From contig NZ_PHHD01000001.1 of NCBI RefSeq assembly GCF_002813445.1, positions 1,922,001-1,986,000 of the forward strand: a stretch of 64,000 bases of DNA, given 5' to 3'. The translations under genes were made by a program, and so were the position numbers. Shown one piece after another: positions 7,098 through 15,786 of this stretch. Every line of letters begins with the position of its first letter. Within the stretch, counting starts at the first letter, position 1. Origin of the DNA: Pseudomonas tolaasii NCPPB 2192. Its GTDB lineage: Bacteria; Pseudomonadota; Gammaproteobacteria; Pseudomonadales; Pseudomonadaceae. The notes beneath the pieces are model-generated. The model saw nothing but the letters and a program-made list of their open reading frames with translations, searched no databases and was not told the DNA's origin.

Positions 7098-9660
7098 TTC
7101 CCAAGCCCAGCCAGAGACGCTCTCCGAGTACCTGGCGCACCTTCCGATGACCGCTGAGCAGCGCGCCGAACTGGCGGGCTGCTCATCCTTCAGCGAGCTG
7201 CACGAGCGCCTGTCGTCCAAGGCCTTCGACGCGCCGACCGACGCTGCCCAGGCCTCGGTCGGTCGCCGGCTGACCCTCAGCACGGCCGAAGAGCTGCAAG
7301 ACGCCGAAATGCTGGCACTGGATGCCAGTGGCCGGGTTTGCCTGAAGGCCACGCCGCCGATCCGCCGTACCAAAGTGGTGCCCGAGCCTTGGCGCACCAA
7401 CATTCTGGTGCGTGGCTGGCGCCGCATGACCGGCCGTACCAACCCGCCGAAACCGCCGAAAGACGAGCGCGTACTGCCGGCGGCGCGCTGGCGTACCGTC
7501 GGTTCGATCCGTCGCTACATCCTGCTGATCCTGATGCTCGGCCAGACCATCGTTGCCGGCTGGTACATGAAAGGCATCATGCCGTACCAGGGCTGGTCGC
7601 TGGTTTCGTTCGACGAAATCCGCAACCAGACCCTGCTGCAAACCGCCACCCAGGTACTGCCTTACGCCCTGCAAACCAGCATCCTGATCATGTTCGGGAT
7701 TCTGTTCTGCTGGGTGTCGGCCGGTTTCTGGACTGCGCTGATGGGCTTCCTGGAACTGCTGACCGGCCACGATAAATACCGGATCTCCGGTAAAAGTGCC
7801 GGTGACGAGCCGATTCCGAAGGACGCCCGCACTGCGCTGGTGATGCCGATCTGCAACGAAGACGTGCCCCGGGTTTTCGCCGGTTTGCGTGCGACGTTCG
7901 AATCGGTGGCTGCCACCGGTGACCTGGATCGCTTCGATTTCTTCGTGCTCAGCGACAGTAACGAAGCCGACATCTGCGTCGCCGAACAGCAAGCCTGGCT
8001 CGATGTGTGCCGCGAAGCCGGTGGTTTCGGCAAGATCTTCTATCGCCGTCGTCGCCGTCGCGTAAAACGTAAAAGCGGCAACCTCGATGACTTCTGCCGT
8101 CGTTGGGGCGGTGACTACAAGTACATGGTGGTGCTCGACGCCGACAGCGTGATGAGCGGCGAATGCCTCACCAGCCTGGTGCGCCTGATGGAAGCCACGC
8201 CGGATGCCGGGATTATCCAGACCGCGCCGCGTGCGTCGGGCATGGACACCCTGTATGCGCGCATGCAGCAGTTCGCCACCCGTGTGTACGGCCCGCTGTT
8301 TACCGCTGGCCTTCACTTCTGGCAACTGGGTGAATCCCACTACTGGGGCCACAACGCAATCATCCGAATGAAGCCTTTTATCGAGCACTGCGCCCTGGCG
8401 CCGTTGCCGGGTAAAGGTGCGTTCGCCGGTGCGATCCTCTCCCACGACTTCGTTGAAGCAGCGCTGATGCGCCGTGCTGGCTGGGGCGTGTGGATTGCCT
8501 ACGACTTGCCGGGCAGCTATGAAGAACTGCCGCCGAACCTGCTGGACGAACTCAAGCGTGACCGTCGCTGGTGCCACGGTAACCTGATGAACTTCCGCCT
8601 GTTCCTGGTAAAAGGCATGCACCCGGTGCACCGCGCGGTCTTCCTGACCGGCGTGATGTCTTACCTGTCGGCACCGTTGTGGTTCTTCTTCCTGGTGTTG
8701 TCCACAGCCTTGCTGGCGGTGAACACACTGATGGAGCCGCAGTACTTCATGGCGCCTCGCCAGTTGTACCCGCTGTGGCCGCAATGGCACCCGGACAAGG
8801 CGGTGGCGCTGTTCTCCACCACCATCGTGCTGCTGTTCCTGCCGAAACTGCTGAGCATCATTTTGATCTGGGCCAAGGGCGCGAAAGAGTTCGGCGGAAA
8901 GTTCAAGGTGACCCTGTCGATGCTGCTGGAGATGTTGTTCTCCATGTTGCTGGCGCCGGTGCGGATGATCTTCCACACCCGTTTCGTGCTCGCCGCGTTC
9001 CTCGGTTGGGCCGCAACCTGGAACTCGCCGCAACGTGACGACGACTCCACGCCCTGGAGCGAGGCGGTCAAGCGCCATGGTCCGCAGACTGTGCTCGGCT
9101 TCCTGTGGGCGTTGTTGGTGGTGTGGCTGAACCCGAGTTTCCTGTGGTGGCTGACCCCGATTGTCGGCTCGTTGATGCTGTCGATTCCGGTATCGGTGAT
9201 TTCCAGCCGGGTGAAACTGGGCCTCAAGTCCCGCGACGAGAGCCTGTTCCTGATCCCTGAGGAATACAATCCGCCGCAAGCGCTGCTGTCGACCGAGAAG
9301 TACACCCACGAAAACCGTTGGCACGCCCTGAATGACGGGTTTGTGCGTTCGGTGGTCGATCCGCAGCAGAACGCCCTGGCCTGCGCCTTGGCGACTTCGC
9401 GTCACCGTGAAGCCGAACCGATCGAGTACCTGCGCCTTGAGCGTGTTCGTCATGCGTTGAAAGTCGGCCCGGCCGGCCTCAACAACGGCGAGCGCGTGGC
9501 CTTGCTCAGCGACCCGGTTGCCCTGGCCCGCCTGCACGAGCAGGTCTGGAGCGAAGGCCATGCGGATTGGCTCGGCGCTTGGCGTGCCTCGATCAAGGCT
9601 GATCCGCACGCGCCATTACTACCACTCAAACCACTGTCGTCCCAGGCCCAACCGGCCTGA
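7090..9660 (+). CDS. opgH: Glucans biosynthesis glucosyltransferase H
   Basis: Inner-membrane GT2-family glucosyltransferase that polymerises the beta-1,2-glucan backbone from UDP-glucose and passes it to OpgG. The protein has 856 residues, as expected. Two membrane segments lie near residues 140-160 and 195-220. The cytoplasmic catalytic domain carries DSNEAD, LDADSVMSG and SHDFVEA (the three aspartates) and the RRW acceptor motif in DRDRRW-type KRDRRWCHGN. More membrane helices follow from about residue 515. The ATG overlaps the end of opgG (GATGAGTAA), so the two are co-translated. Family knowledge also links OpgH to UDP-glucose-dependent inhibition of FtsZ in E. coli; whether that holds here is not visible. 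Confidence 0.95.
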   Translation: MSNSQAQPETLSEYLAHLPMTAEQRAELAGCSSFSELHERLSSKAFDAPTDAAQASVGRRLTLSTAEELQDAEMLALDASGRVCLKATPPIRRTKVVPEPWRTNILVRGWRRMTGRTNPPKPPKDERVLPAARWRTVGSIRRYILLILMLGQTIVAGWYMKGIMPYQGWSLVSFDEIRNQTLLQTATQVLPYALQTSILIMFGILFCWVSAGFWTALMGFLELLTGHDKYRISGKSAGDEPIPKDARTALVMPICNEDVPRVFAGLRATFESVAATGDLDRFDFFVLSDSNEADICVAEQQAWLDVCREAGGFGKIFYRRRRRRVKRKSGNLDDFCRRWGGDYKYMVVLDADSVMSGECLTSLVRLMEATPDAGIIQTAPRASGMDTLYARMQQFATRVYGPLFTAGLHFWQLGESHYWGHNAIIRMKPFIEHCALAPLPGKGAFAGAILSHDFVEAALMRRAGWGVWIAYDLPGSYEELPPNLLDELKRDRRWCHGNLMNFRLFLVKGMHPVHRAVFLTGVMSYLSAPLWFFFLVLSTALLAVNTLMEPQYFMAPRQLYPLWPQWHPDKAVALFSTTIVLLFLPKLLSIILIWAKGAKEFGGKFKVTLSMLLEMLFSMLLAPVRMIFHTRFVLAAFLGWAATWNSPQRDDDSTPWSEAVKRHGPQTVLGFLWALLVVWLNPSFLWWLTPIVGSLMLSIPVSVISSRVKLGLKSRDESLFLIPEEYNPPQALLSTEKYTHENRWHALNDGFVRSVVDPQQNALACALATSRHREAEPIEYLRLERVRHALKVGPAGLNNGERVALLSDPVALARLHEQVWSEGHADWLGAWRASIKADPHAPLLPLKPLSSQAQPA

Positions 9661-9666
9661 TTCAGA

Positions 9667-9693
9667 CACCCCCGAGGGCTCACCTCGGGGGTG
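9667..9693 (+). terminator. Stem-loop after opgH
   Basis: An 11-bp perfect stem, CACCCCCGAGG / CCTCGGGGGTG, with a 5-base loop lies 7 bases after the opgH stop. The T-tract is weak (CTTC), so termination is likely but not certain. Confidence 0.7.
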
Positions 9694-9845
9694 CTTCAAG
9701 CGCTGGTCCTACAGCGTTGTGCGCCGCTTCCGATTTCTCCTAACTCCTTGTTATTTCGAAACAAAAGACCTTTGTTCGAGGCGTTTTGCCGTGCCTGTGG
9801 CTGGGGTAGCATCGCCCCCCAATTCGGTTTGCCACGGGGGCGTTC

Positions 9846-10655
9846 ATGTTCAAAAAGTGCTGTTCGATATGCCTGATCGGCGTTGTCTTGTTTCTAGGCG
9901 CAGGCGTGGTGAGTGCAGGCGTGCTCGACGATGCCGTGCGCCGCGGCGTGCTTAAAGTCGGCACCACGCCCACGTACGTGCCTTTCGAAATGACTGACAA
10001 GCACGGCCGTATCGTCGGCTTCGAAATCGACCTGCTGCAGGCGATGAGCCGCGCCCTGGGCGTTGAGCTGGAGCTGGTCTCGGTGCCTTATACCGACTTG
10101 CTGCCGGGGTTGATGGCGAAGAAATTCGACTTGATCGGCAGCGGCATGACCGTCACTCAGGAGCGCAACCTGAAGCTGAATTTCAGCGACTCCTTCATCG
10201 TGGTGGGCCAGACCGTGCTGATGCATCCCAGCCTGGCCGGCAAGGTGTTCAGCATTGAAGACCTCGACGAAGCCGGGTACCGCATCGTGACCACTGAAGG
10301 CACCACCGGGGAGTCCGCAGCGCAGCGCTTTCTGGGAGCGGCCCGGCGCAGCAGTTTCGTCACCTCGGAAGAAGCTTTGCGCCAAGTGGTGGCGGGCAAG
10401 GCCGATGCATTCATCCATGATGCGCCCTACAACCTGATCGCCATGACCCGTCCGGAAAACGCGACACTGTTGGCCCTTGAGCAACCGTTTACCTTCGAAC
10501 CGCTGGCCTTCGGCCTGAAAAAGGGCGATTACGACAGCCTTAACTGGATCAACCACTTCCTCAATCAGGTGGCGCAGGATGGCACCTACGATCGCCTTCA
10601 TGACAAGTGGTTCAAGGACACCGACTGGATGGCCGAGATTGACGCTGAGTCATAA
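9846..10655 (+). CDS. Amino acid ABC transporter substrate-binding protein (paralogue 1)
   Basis: Periplasmic solute-binding protein of family 3 (polar amino acid type), 269 residues. The signal peptide is residues 1-24, ending VVSAG. Family features are LKVGTTPTYVPFEMTD (the entry strand), IVGFEIDLLQAM, FDLIGSGMTVTQER, and the C-terminal FGLKKGDYDSLNWIN. It is clearly a paralogue of the next gene (shared blocks GSGMT-TQERNL, FEPLAFGLKKGDYDSLN, DGTYDRLHDKWFK), and the two surround their own upstream regions, so they may respond to different signals yet feed one permease/ATPase pair. The ligand is an amino acid by family; which one is unknown. Confidence 0.9.
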   Translation: MFKKCCSICLIGVVLFLGAGVVSAGVLDDAVRRGVLKVGTTPTYVPFEMTDKHGRIVGFEIDLLQAMSRALGVELELVSVPYTDLLPGLMAKKFDLIGSGMTVTQERNLKLNFSDSFIVVGQTVLMHPSLAGKVFSIEDLDEAGYRIVTTEGTTGESAAQRFLGAARRSSFVTSEEALRQVVAGKADAFIHDAPYNLIAMTRPENATLLALEQPFTFEPLAFGLKKGDYDSLNWINHFLNQVAQDGTYDRLHDKWFKDTDWMAEIDAES

Positions 10656-10772
10656 CTGCTTACACATCAACGGATTGCCAGTGAACAGACGCTGACGCGT
10701 CTACCGCCAGCGCTCGCTGCACCGTTGTGGGGCTTTTCCGACATACGCCGACAACATTTACCCGTGAAACCT

Positions 10773-10800
10773 TTGTGACAGGAGGCGAGTGGGTTAGGAT
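10773..10800 (+). promoter_or_regulatory. Sigma-70-type promoter candidate for the second binding protein operon
   Basis: TTGTGA at 10773-10778, a 16-base spacer and TAGGAT at 10795-10800. It lies 66 bases before the preferred start of the ABC operon, in a gap without genes. It would give the second binding protein, permease and ATPase their own transcript. Confidence 0.55.
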
Positions 10801-10866
10801 CGCTCCCCGAATTGGTGCAGCCCTTTTGCGCGCCGACCTTAGAAGAATCGTCCAGGGGACTTGATG

Positions 10867-11664
10867 ATGAAAAAGTATCTTTCGATGCTGCTGCTCGGCG
10901 TCACGGCGCTGGTCGCCGCCACTGCGGCCCAGGCCGGTGCAATCGACGATGCGGTCAAGCGCGGCTCGCTGAAAGTCGGCATGGACCCGACCTACATGCC
11001 GTTCGAAATGACAGACAAGCGCGGTGAAATCATCGGCTTCGAAGTCGACATCCTCAAGGCCCTGGCCAAGTCCATGGGCGTCAAGCTGGAGCTGGTGTCC
11101 ACCGGGTACGACGGCATCATCCCGGCGTTCCTGACCGGCAAGTTCGACATGATCGGCAGCGGCATGACCCTGACCCAGGAACGCAACCTGCGCCTGAACT
11201 TCAGCGAACCTTTCATCGTCGTCGGCCAGACCCTGCTGATCCGCAAGGACCTGGAAGGCACGATCAAGTCTTACAAAGACCTGAACGACGAGAAATACCG
11301 CCTGACGTCCAAGCTGGGCACCACCGGCGAAATGGTCGCGAAGAAGCTGATCTCCAAAGCCAAGTACCACGGCTATGACAACGAGCAGGAAGGCGTGCTG
11401 GACGTGGTCAACGGCAAAGCCGACGCCTTTGTGTACGACGCGCCGTACAACGTAGTCGCCGAGAAAAAAGTCGGCAACGGCAAGCTGGTGTTCCTCGAAG
11501 AACCCTTCACCTTTGAGCCTTTGGCGTTCGGCCTGAAAAAAGGCGATTACGACAGCCTCAACTACATCAACAACTTCCTGCACCAGATCCGCAACGACGG
11601 CACCTACGATCGCCTCCATGACAAGTGGTTCAAGAGCTCCGAGTGGCTCAAGGACATGGAATAA
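10867..11664 (+). CDS. Amino acid ABC transporter substrate-binding protein (paralogue 2)
   Basis: Periplasmic family-3 binding protein for a polar amino acid, 265 residues from the chosen start. The signal peptide MKKYLSMLLLGVTALVAATA ends at AQAG near residue 22. Core motifs are LKVGMDPTYMPFEMTD, IIGFEVDILKALAK, FDMIGSGMTLTQERN and the opposing-lobe KLGTTGEMVAK. Three starts are in frame (TTG 10861, ATG 10864, ATG 10867). The last has the best spacing, 7 bases, from AGGGGA at 10854-10859. The permease follows after a REPIN, so this gene heads an operon. It resembles its upstream neighbour strongly enough to be a local duplication. Confidence 0.9.
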   Translation: MKKYLSMLLLGVTALVAATAAQAGAIDDAVKRGSLKVGMDPTYMPFEMTDKRGEIIGFEVDILKALAKSMGVKLELVSTGYDGIIPAFLTGKFDMIGSGMTLTQERNLRLNFSEPFIVVGQTLLIRKDLEGTIKSYKDLNDEKYRLTSKLGTTGEMVAKKLISKAKYHGYDNEQEGVLDVVNGKADAFVYDAPYNVVAEKKVGNGKLVFLEEPFTFEPLAFGLKKGDYDSLNYINNFLHQIRNDGTYDRLHDKWFKSSEWLKDME

Positions 11665-11689
11665 GTCAGGCTGAAATCGAGTCGCTCCC

Positions 11690-11761
11690 ATCGCAGGCAA
11701 GCCAGCTCCCACCTTTTGATCGGCGAACACAATCAAATGTGGGAGCTGGCTTGCCTGTGAT
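11690..11761. repeat. REPIN, class 1, inside the ABC operon
   Basis: Reverse REP ATCGCAGGCAAGCCAGC..., about 26 bases, then forward REP ending CCTGTGAT. It lies between the binding-protein gene and the permease gene of one operon. A hairpin here would be expected to protect the upstream mRNA from 3' decay and favour excess binding protein. Confidence 0.9.
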
Positions 11762-11798
11762 GACGGCCTGACAAGCAACACAAATCCTGGAAAGTGAA

Positions 11799-12758
11799 AT
11801 GAAACAGAAAAAAGCCCAATGGCCCTGGCACCTGCTGACCGTGGTCGTGCTGGTTGGCCTGGCCGGTGCGCTGTACTACGCCACGTCGTTGATGTCCTAC
11901 GAATGGCGCTGGAACCGTGTGCCGCAGTACTTCGCCTATCAGGCCGAAACGTCCCAGCGCGCCGCTGACATCTCCACCGTGGTCGAACTGGTGCGCAAGG
12001 GCGATGTAGCTGAAGTCACCCTGCGCAACGACGCCGGTGCCGAGCAAAAGCTGACCGTTGCTGACAACAGCCTGCAAGTGGCGCGCGGCGATGATGTGGC
12101 CGAAGGCGATGTGGTCGGCGTCACCCGCCATTGGGCGCTGGGCCCGTTGATGTGGGGCTTGTGGACCACGCTGTGGCTGTCGGTGGTGTCTGGAATTTTG
12201 GGCCTGGCGATTGGTTTGGCCACCGGCCTGTGCCGGCTGTCGAGCAACCCGACCCTGCGCGATTTGTCGACGATCTACGTCGAGCTGGTACGCGGTACGC
12301 CGCTATTGGTGCAGATCTTCATTTTCTATTTCTTTATCGGCACGGTGTTGAATCTGTCCCGGGAATTCGCCGGGGTCGCCGCGTTGTCGCTGTTCACGGG
12401 TGCCTATGTGGCGGAAATCGTCCGGGCCGGCGTGCAGTCCATCACCCGTGGCCAGAACGAAGCCGCGCGATCCCTGGGGTTGAGTGCCAGCCAATCGATG
12501 CGCCACGTGGTGCTGCCGCAGGCCTTCAAGCGTGTGCTGCCGCCGTTGGCCGGGCAATTTATCAGTCTGGTCAAGGACACCTCTTTGGTGTCGGTGATCG
12601 CCATCACCGAGTTGCTCAAAAGCGGTCGCGAGGTCATCACCACCTCGTTTTCGCCGTTTGAAATCCTGTTCTGTGTGGCAGGCCTGTACCTGCTGATCAA
12701 CCTGCCGCTGTCGAAAATGGCCAGCCGGCTTGAGCGGAGGCTCGCGCAAAGTGATTGA
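11799..12758 (+). CDS. Amino acid ABC transporter permease with extra periplasmic segment
   Basis: Inner-membrane permease of the HisM/GlnP (polar amino acid) family, 319 residues. The core runs from about residue 112: WGLWTTLWLSVVSGILGLAIG (first core helix), VRGTPLLVQIFIFYF, the EAA loop EAARSLGLSASQSMRHVVLP that contacts the ATPase, and two final helices. Family members are usually 215-250 residues. The excess is N-terminal: a membrane helix at about residues 11-32 and then about 75 residues of soluble sequence (VELVRKGDVAEVTLRNDAG...) likely in the periplasm. The C-terminus overlaps the ATPase start by 8 bases. It pairs with one or both binding proteins upstream. Confidence 0.92.
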   Translation: MKQKKAQWPWHLLTVVVLVGLAGALYYATSLMSYEWRWNRVPQYFAYQAETSQRAADISTVVELVRKGDVAEVTLRNDAGAEQKLTVADNSLQVARGDDVAEGDVVGVTRHWALGPLMWGLWTTLWLSVVSGILGLAIGLATGLCRLSSNPTLRDLSTIYVELVRGTPLLVQIFIFYFFIGTVLNLSREFAGVAALSLFTGAYVAEIVRAGVQSITRGQNEAARSLGLSASQSMRHVVLPQAFKRVLPPLAGQFISLVKDTSLVSVIAITELLKSGREVITTSFSPFEILFCVAGLYLLINLPLSKMASRLERRLAQSD

Positions 12759-13485
12759 AGTCCGCGATCTGGTAAAAGTCTTCGATACCCGTGGCCAGGT
12801 AGTGCGCGCGGTGGACCACGTCACCACCCAAGTCGCCAAGGGCGAAGTGCTGGTGGTGATTGGCCCGTCGGGTTCCGGCAAGTCCACCTTCCTGCGCTGC
12901 CTTAATGGCCTGGAAGCGTTCGACTCGGGTTCGGTCAGCATCGACGGCCTGCAACTGGCCGACCCGAAAACCGATGTGAATGCCTACCGCCGCGAAGTGG
13001 GCATGGTGTTCCAGCACTTCAACTTGTTTCCGCACATGACCGTGTTGGAAAACCTGTGCCTGGCGCAAAAAGTCGTGCGCAAGCGCGGCAAACACGAGCG
13101 CGAGGCCAAGGCCCTGGCTCTGTTGGAAAAGGTCGGCATTGCGCAAAAGGCCAACGAGTTTCCGTCGCGCCTTTCCGGCGGCCAGCAACAGCGCGTGGCG
13201 ATTGCCCGCGCGTTGGCCATGGAGCCCAAGGTGATGCTGTTTGACGAGCCCACCTCGGCCCTGGACCCGGAAATGGTCGGCGAAGTGCTGGACGTGATGA
13301 AGACCCTGGCCCTGGAAGGCATGACCATGGTCTGCGTCACCCACGAAATGGGTTTTGCCCGCGAAGTGGCCGACCGCGTGTTGTTCTTCGATCACGGCAA
13401 ACTGCTCGAAGATGCCTCGCCGGCCGAGTTCTTCGACGCTCCCAAAGACCCGCGCGCCCAGGCCTTTCTGCGCCAGGTTCTGTAA
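12751..13485 (+). CDS. Amino acid ABC transporter ATP-binding protein
   Basis: Cytoplasmic ATPase that powers the permease just upstream, 244 residues, the usual length of GlnQ/HisP-type subunits. Walker A is GPSGSGKST near residue 35, the Q-loop is in MVFQHFNLFPH, the signature is LSGGQQQRVAIARALAM, Walker B is VMLFDEPTSALDPE, and the switch histidine is in CVTHEMGFAREV. A GTG at 12751, ten bases after GGAGG, gives the family N-terminus MIEVRDLVKVF; the in-frame TTG at 12730 would add seven residues with no better site. The start overlaps the permease gene, so the two are coupled. Confidence 0.95.
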   Translation: MIEVRDLVKVFDTRGQVVRAVDHVTTQVAKGEVLVVIGPSGSGKSTFLRCLNGLEAFDSGSVSIDGLQLADPKTDVNAYRREVGMVFQHFNLFPHMTVLENLCLAQKVVRKRGKHEREAKALALLEKVGIAQKANEFPSRLSGGQQQRVAIARALAMEPKVMLFDEPTSALDPEMVGEVLDVMKTLALEGMTMVCVTHEMGFAREVADRVLFFDHGKLLEDASPAEFFDAPKDPRAQAFLRQVL

Positions 13486-13501
13486 GCCTCACCCTGTACG
13501 A

Positions 13502-13550
13502 CTGTGGCCTGTGGCCTGTGGCCTGTGACCTGTGGCCTGTGGCCTGTGAG
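13502..13550. repeat. Tandem 7-bp repeat (CTGTGGC)n
   Basis: Six head-to-tail copies of CTGTGGC (the fourth reads CTGTGAC) and a partial seventh directly follow the ATPase gene. A loose CCACAA repeat lies at about 13683-13711 on the far side of the adjoining REP doublet. The unit length of 7 is the kind that varies by polymerase slippage. No gene covers it. Confidence 0.9.
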
Positions 13551-13555
13551 CTTGT

Positions 13556-13687
13556 TGTGGCGAGCGAGCTTGCTCGCGCTGGGCTGCGAAGCGGCCCTAA
13601 AACCTGCCAACGCGTTGTTTCAGGCAAATCGCAGTGAGGCTGTTGGGGCTGCTGCGCAGCCCAGCGCGAGCAAGCTCGCTCGCCACA
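13556..13687. repeat. REP doublet, class 2 (CGAGCAAGCTCGCTCGCCACA family)
   Basis: Left copy beginning TGTGGCGAGCGAGCTTGCTC and inverted right copy ending GAGCAAGCTCGCTCGCCACA, about 50 bases apart. This family differs from the GTGGGAGC repeats elsewhere in the window. It lies between the convergent ABC ATPase and chemoreceptor genes. Confidence 0.88.
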
Positions 13688-13742
13688 ACCACAACCACAA
13701 TTCCAGCCACAACAGCCTGGTTTTCCACACGTCCTGTAAGCC

Positions 13743-15650
13743 TCAGAGTCTGAATTTGCCGACCAGGGCCTGTAAATCCAGACTCAGCTTCGTCAACTGA
13801 ACGCTGGCCGCCGCGGTTTCTTCACTGGCGGCCGACGTTTGTTCCGACACATCCCGCACGTTCAATACGCTGCGATTAATCTCTTCGGCCACCGCGCTTT
13901 GTTCCTCGGCGGCGGCAGCAATCTGTGGGTTCATTTCCTGGATGACCGACACGGTACGGGCTATCGCCGCCAGCGCATTACCGGCATCACGGGTCAAGCC
14001 AACGCTGTTGTCGGTGAGGCTGCGGCTGTGGTCCATGATGTCCGCCACGCGCTGAGTGCCGGTGTTCAAACTCAGGATCAGCCCTTCAATTTCCTCGGCG
14101 GACTCCTGGGTGCGCTGGGCCAGGCTGCGCACCTCGTCGGCGACGACGGCAAAGCCCCGGCCGGCATCGCCTGCCCGCGCCGCTTCGATGGCGGCGTTGA
14201 GTGCCAGCAGGTTGGTCTGCTGGGACACGGATTTGATCACGTCCAGCACGCTGCCGATTTTGTGGCTCTCATGCTGTAGCGCCAGCATGGCCTGACTGGA
14301 TCGCGCCATCTCATGGGCCAGATGGCCAATCTGCTCAACAGCCTGTGTCACCACCTGCTCACCGGAGCCGGCCTGCCGGTCCGCTTCGTTGGCGGCGACG
14401 GAGGCTTGCTCGGCATGGCGCGCCACTTCCTGTGCTGTGGCGAGCATTTCATTCATGGCCGTGGCGACCTGGTCGGTTTCGTCGCGCTGGTTATTGACCC
14501 CTTTGCGCGTCCGCTCGGTGACGGCTGACAACTGCGTCGCGGCACGGGCGATTTGCCCGGCGCTGTCGCCGATGCCGCTGATCAAGGCGCGCAGGTTGCG
14601 TGTCATTTTTCCGATGCTTTGCTGCAATTGCCCAAGTTCATCCCGACGCTCCACCGGGTTGCTTTCACTCAGATCGCCTTCGGCGATGCGGTTGGCGGCA
14701 ACCAGTGCGTGGCGTAACGGCAGCGCGATCTGCCGCGCGATCCACCAAGCGGACAGCGCACCGAGCAACAACGCTGCCACTGTCACGGCGATGATCAGCG
14801 CGCGAGTGTTCTCGGCCTCGAGATCGCGTTTGAAGGTCTGGCCCTGGCTGACCAGGTCGCTTTGTTCAAGCAATTGGTTGATCTGTTGCTCAAAACGGTT
14901 TTGTGCCGTTTCGGTGGTGAGCTGAGCCTCCTTCAGCGTGATCAGCAGGTTGCGATACTGTGTGAGTTCGGTGTTCAGCAAGGCGGAGTCCGCCGGCAAG
15001 CGGGTGACGGCGGCTTGAGCCAGGTCGAGGGCATCCAGCGATTTGGCGACGCTCTCGGCGTAGGCGTGCAGTGACTCGGCCGCCCAGGCGGGGCTTTGGG
15101 TGCGGACCTCGGCCTGTGCCATGGTCTGGCGCAGGTTTTCGATGGCGTCGAGGGCTCGGCGGTCCTGCTGGTCGGGCAATTCGCTGGCAAGTTGAGCGAG
15201 CGTGTCACTGGCCTGCAGCGCGGTTTTGCGCAGTGCCGGGCGGATTGTCTCGCGTTGTTCGATCAACGGCGGCAGCTCCACCAGTGCGGCCTTGAAACGC
15301 TTCACCAACTGCCTGGCCTCAAGCAGGTGCTCCAGGTCAACCGGGTCTTTCACATGGGTGGACAGGTAGTCGAGGTACTGGTCGATCTTCTCGATCTGCA
15401 CGGCCATTTTGTCGAGGCTCGCCGTGTCAGTGAGTGTGCGGTACACGATACGGTCGGCGCGCATCGATTCGGTCACCGCCGTGAGTTGACCGAGGGTGGT
15501 GAGGTTGCTGGAGCGGAACAGCGCCGCATTCAAGGCCTGCCAGCCGGTGGCGGCGATGATGAAGCTGAGGATCAGCACCTGGCCGAAGCCCAGGGCGAGC
15601 TTGAGACGGACGCTGGTGTTGACCAGCAAGCGGGTCAGCCGGGGAAACAT
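13743..15650 (-). CDS. Methyl-accepting chemotaxis protein (paralogue 1)
   Basis: Membrane chemoreceptor of 635 residues that signals through CheW/CheA to the flagellar motor. Order: first membrane helix at about residues 15-35 (LALGFGQVLILSFIIAATGW), an all-helical periplasmic ligand domain of about 250 residues, a second helix at about 283-305, HAMP, and the cytoplasmic signalling domain with the highly conserved tip SQQTNLLALNAAIEAARAG, here at about residues 475-493. The ligand domain resembles the helical bimodular (HBM) or double four-helix type seen in its neighbour, but I cannot name a ligand. GGAGG lies 7 bases upstream of the ATG. It ends convergently with the ABC ATPase gene. Both chemoreceptors lack a CheR-docking pentapeptide at the end. 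Confidence 0.92.
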   Translation of the reverse strand: MFPRLTRLLVNTSVRLKLALGFGQVLILSFIIAATGWQALNAALFRSSNLTTLGQLTAVTESMRADRIVYRTLTDTASLDKMAVQIEKIDQYLDYLSTHVKDPVDLEHLLEARQLVKRFKAALVELPPLIEQRETIRPALRKTALQASDTLAQLASELPDQQDRRALDAIENLRQTMAQAEVRTQSPAWAAESLHAYAESVAKSLDALDLAQAAVTRLPADSALLNTELTQYRNLLITLKEAQLTTETAQNRFEQQINQLLEQSDLVSQGQTFKRDLEAENTRALIIAVTVAALLLGALSAWWIARQIALPLRHALVAANRIAEGDLSESNPVERRDELGQLQQSIGKMTRNLRALISGIGDSAGQIARAATQLSAVTERTRKGVNNQRDETDQVATAMNEMLATAQEVARHAEQASVAANEADRQAGSGEQVVTQAVEQIGHLAHEMARSSQAMLALQHESHKIGSVLDVIKSVSQQTNLLALNAAIEAARAGDAGRGFAVVADEVRSLAQRTQESAEEIEGLILSLNTGTQRVADIMDHSRSLTDNSVGLTRDAGNALAAIARTVSVIQEMNPQIAAAAEEQSAVAEEINRSVLNVRDVSEQTSAASEETAAASVQLTKLSLDLQALVGKFRL

Positions 15651-15751
15651 GGTGAAACCTCCAAATCAGAAAAAAGCGCGCTGAAACGCTAAATCGATTT
15701 GGAGTTGTCGCGGGCTGATAACAGCGTAGGACGTTTCATAAGTTGCTGTGT

Positions 15752-15775
15752 GCGGCGGCCTCATTCGGCCGCCGC
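15752..15775 (-). terminator. Stem-loop between the two chemoreceptor genes
   Basis: Perfect 9-bp GC stem (GCGGCGGCC / GGCCGCCGC) with a 6-base loop, 12 bases past the stop of the upstream chemoreceptor on the minus strand. It has no T-tract, so it may be a pause or mRNA-end structure. Confidence 0.5.
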
Positions 15776-15786
15776 AAGGGAAGCGA

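Noticed and set aside
5358..7442. 694-codon open frame opposite opgG
   Set aside because: Shadow frame across two real overlapping genes; no ribosome site or motif.
7183..9609. 808-codon open frame opposite opgH
   Set aside because: Shadow of opgH; composition rich in Gln/His/Arg as expected for an antisense frame; no domain seen.
13502..13687. Possible CRISPR array
   Set aside because: The 7-bp units are directly abutting with no spacers, and the flanking repeats are inverted REPs; no cas genes in the window.
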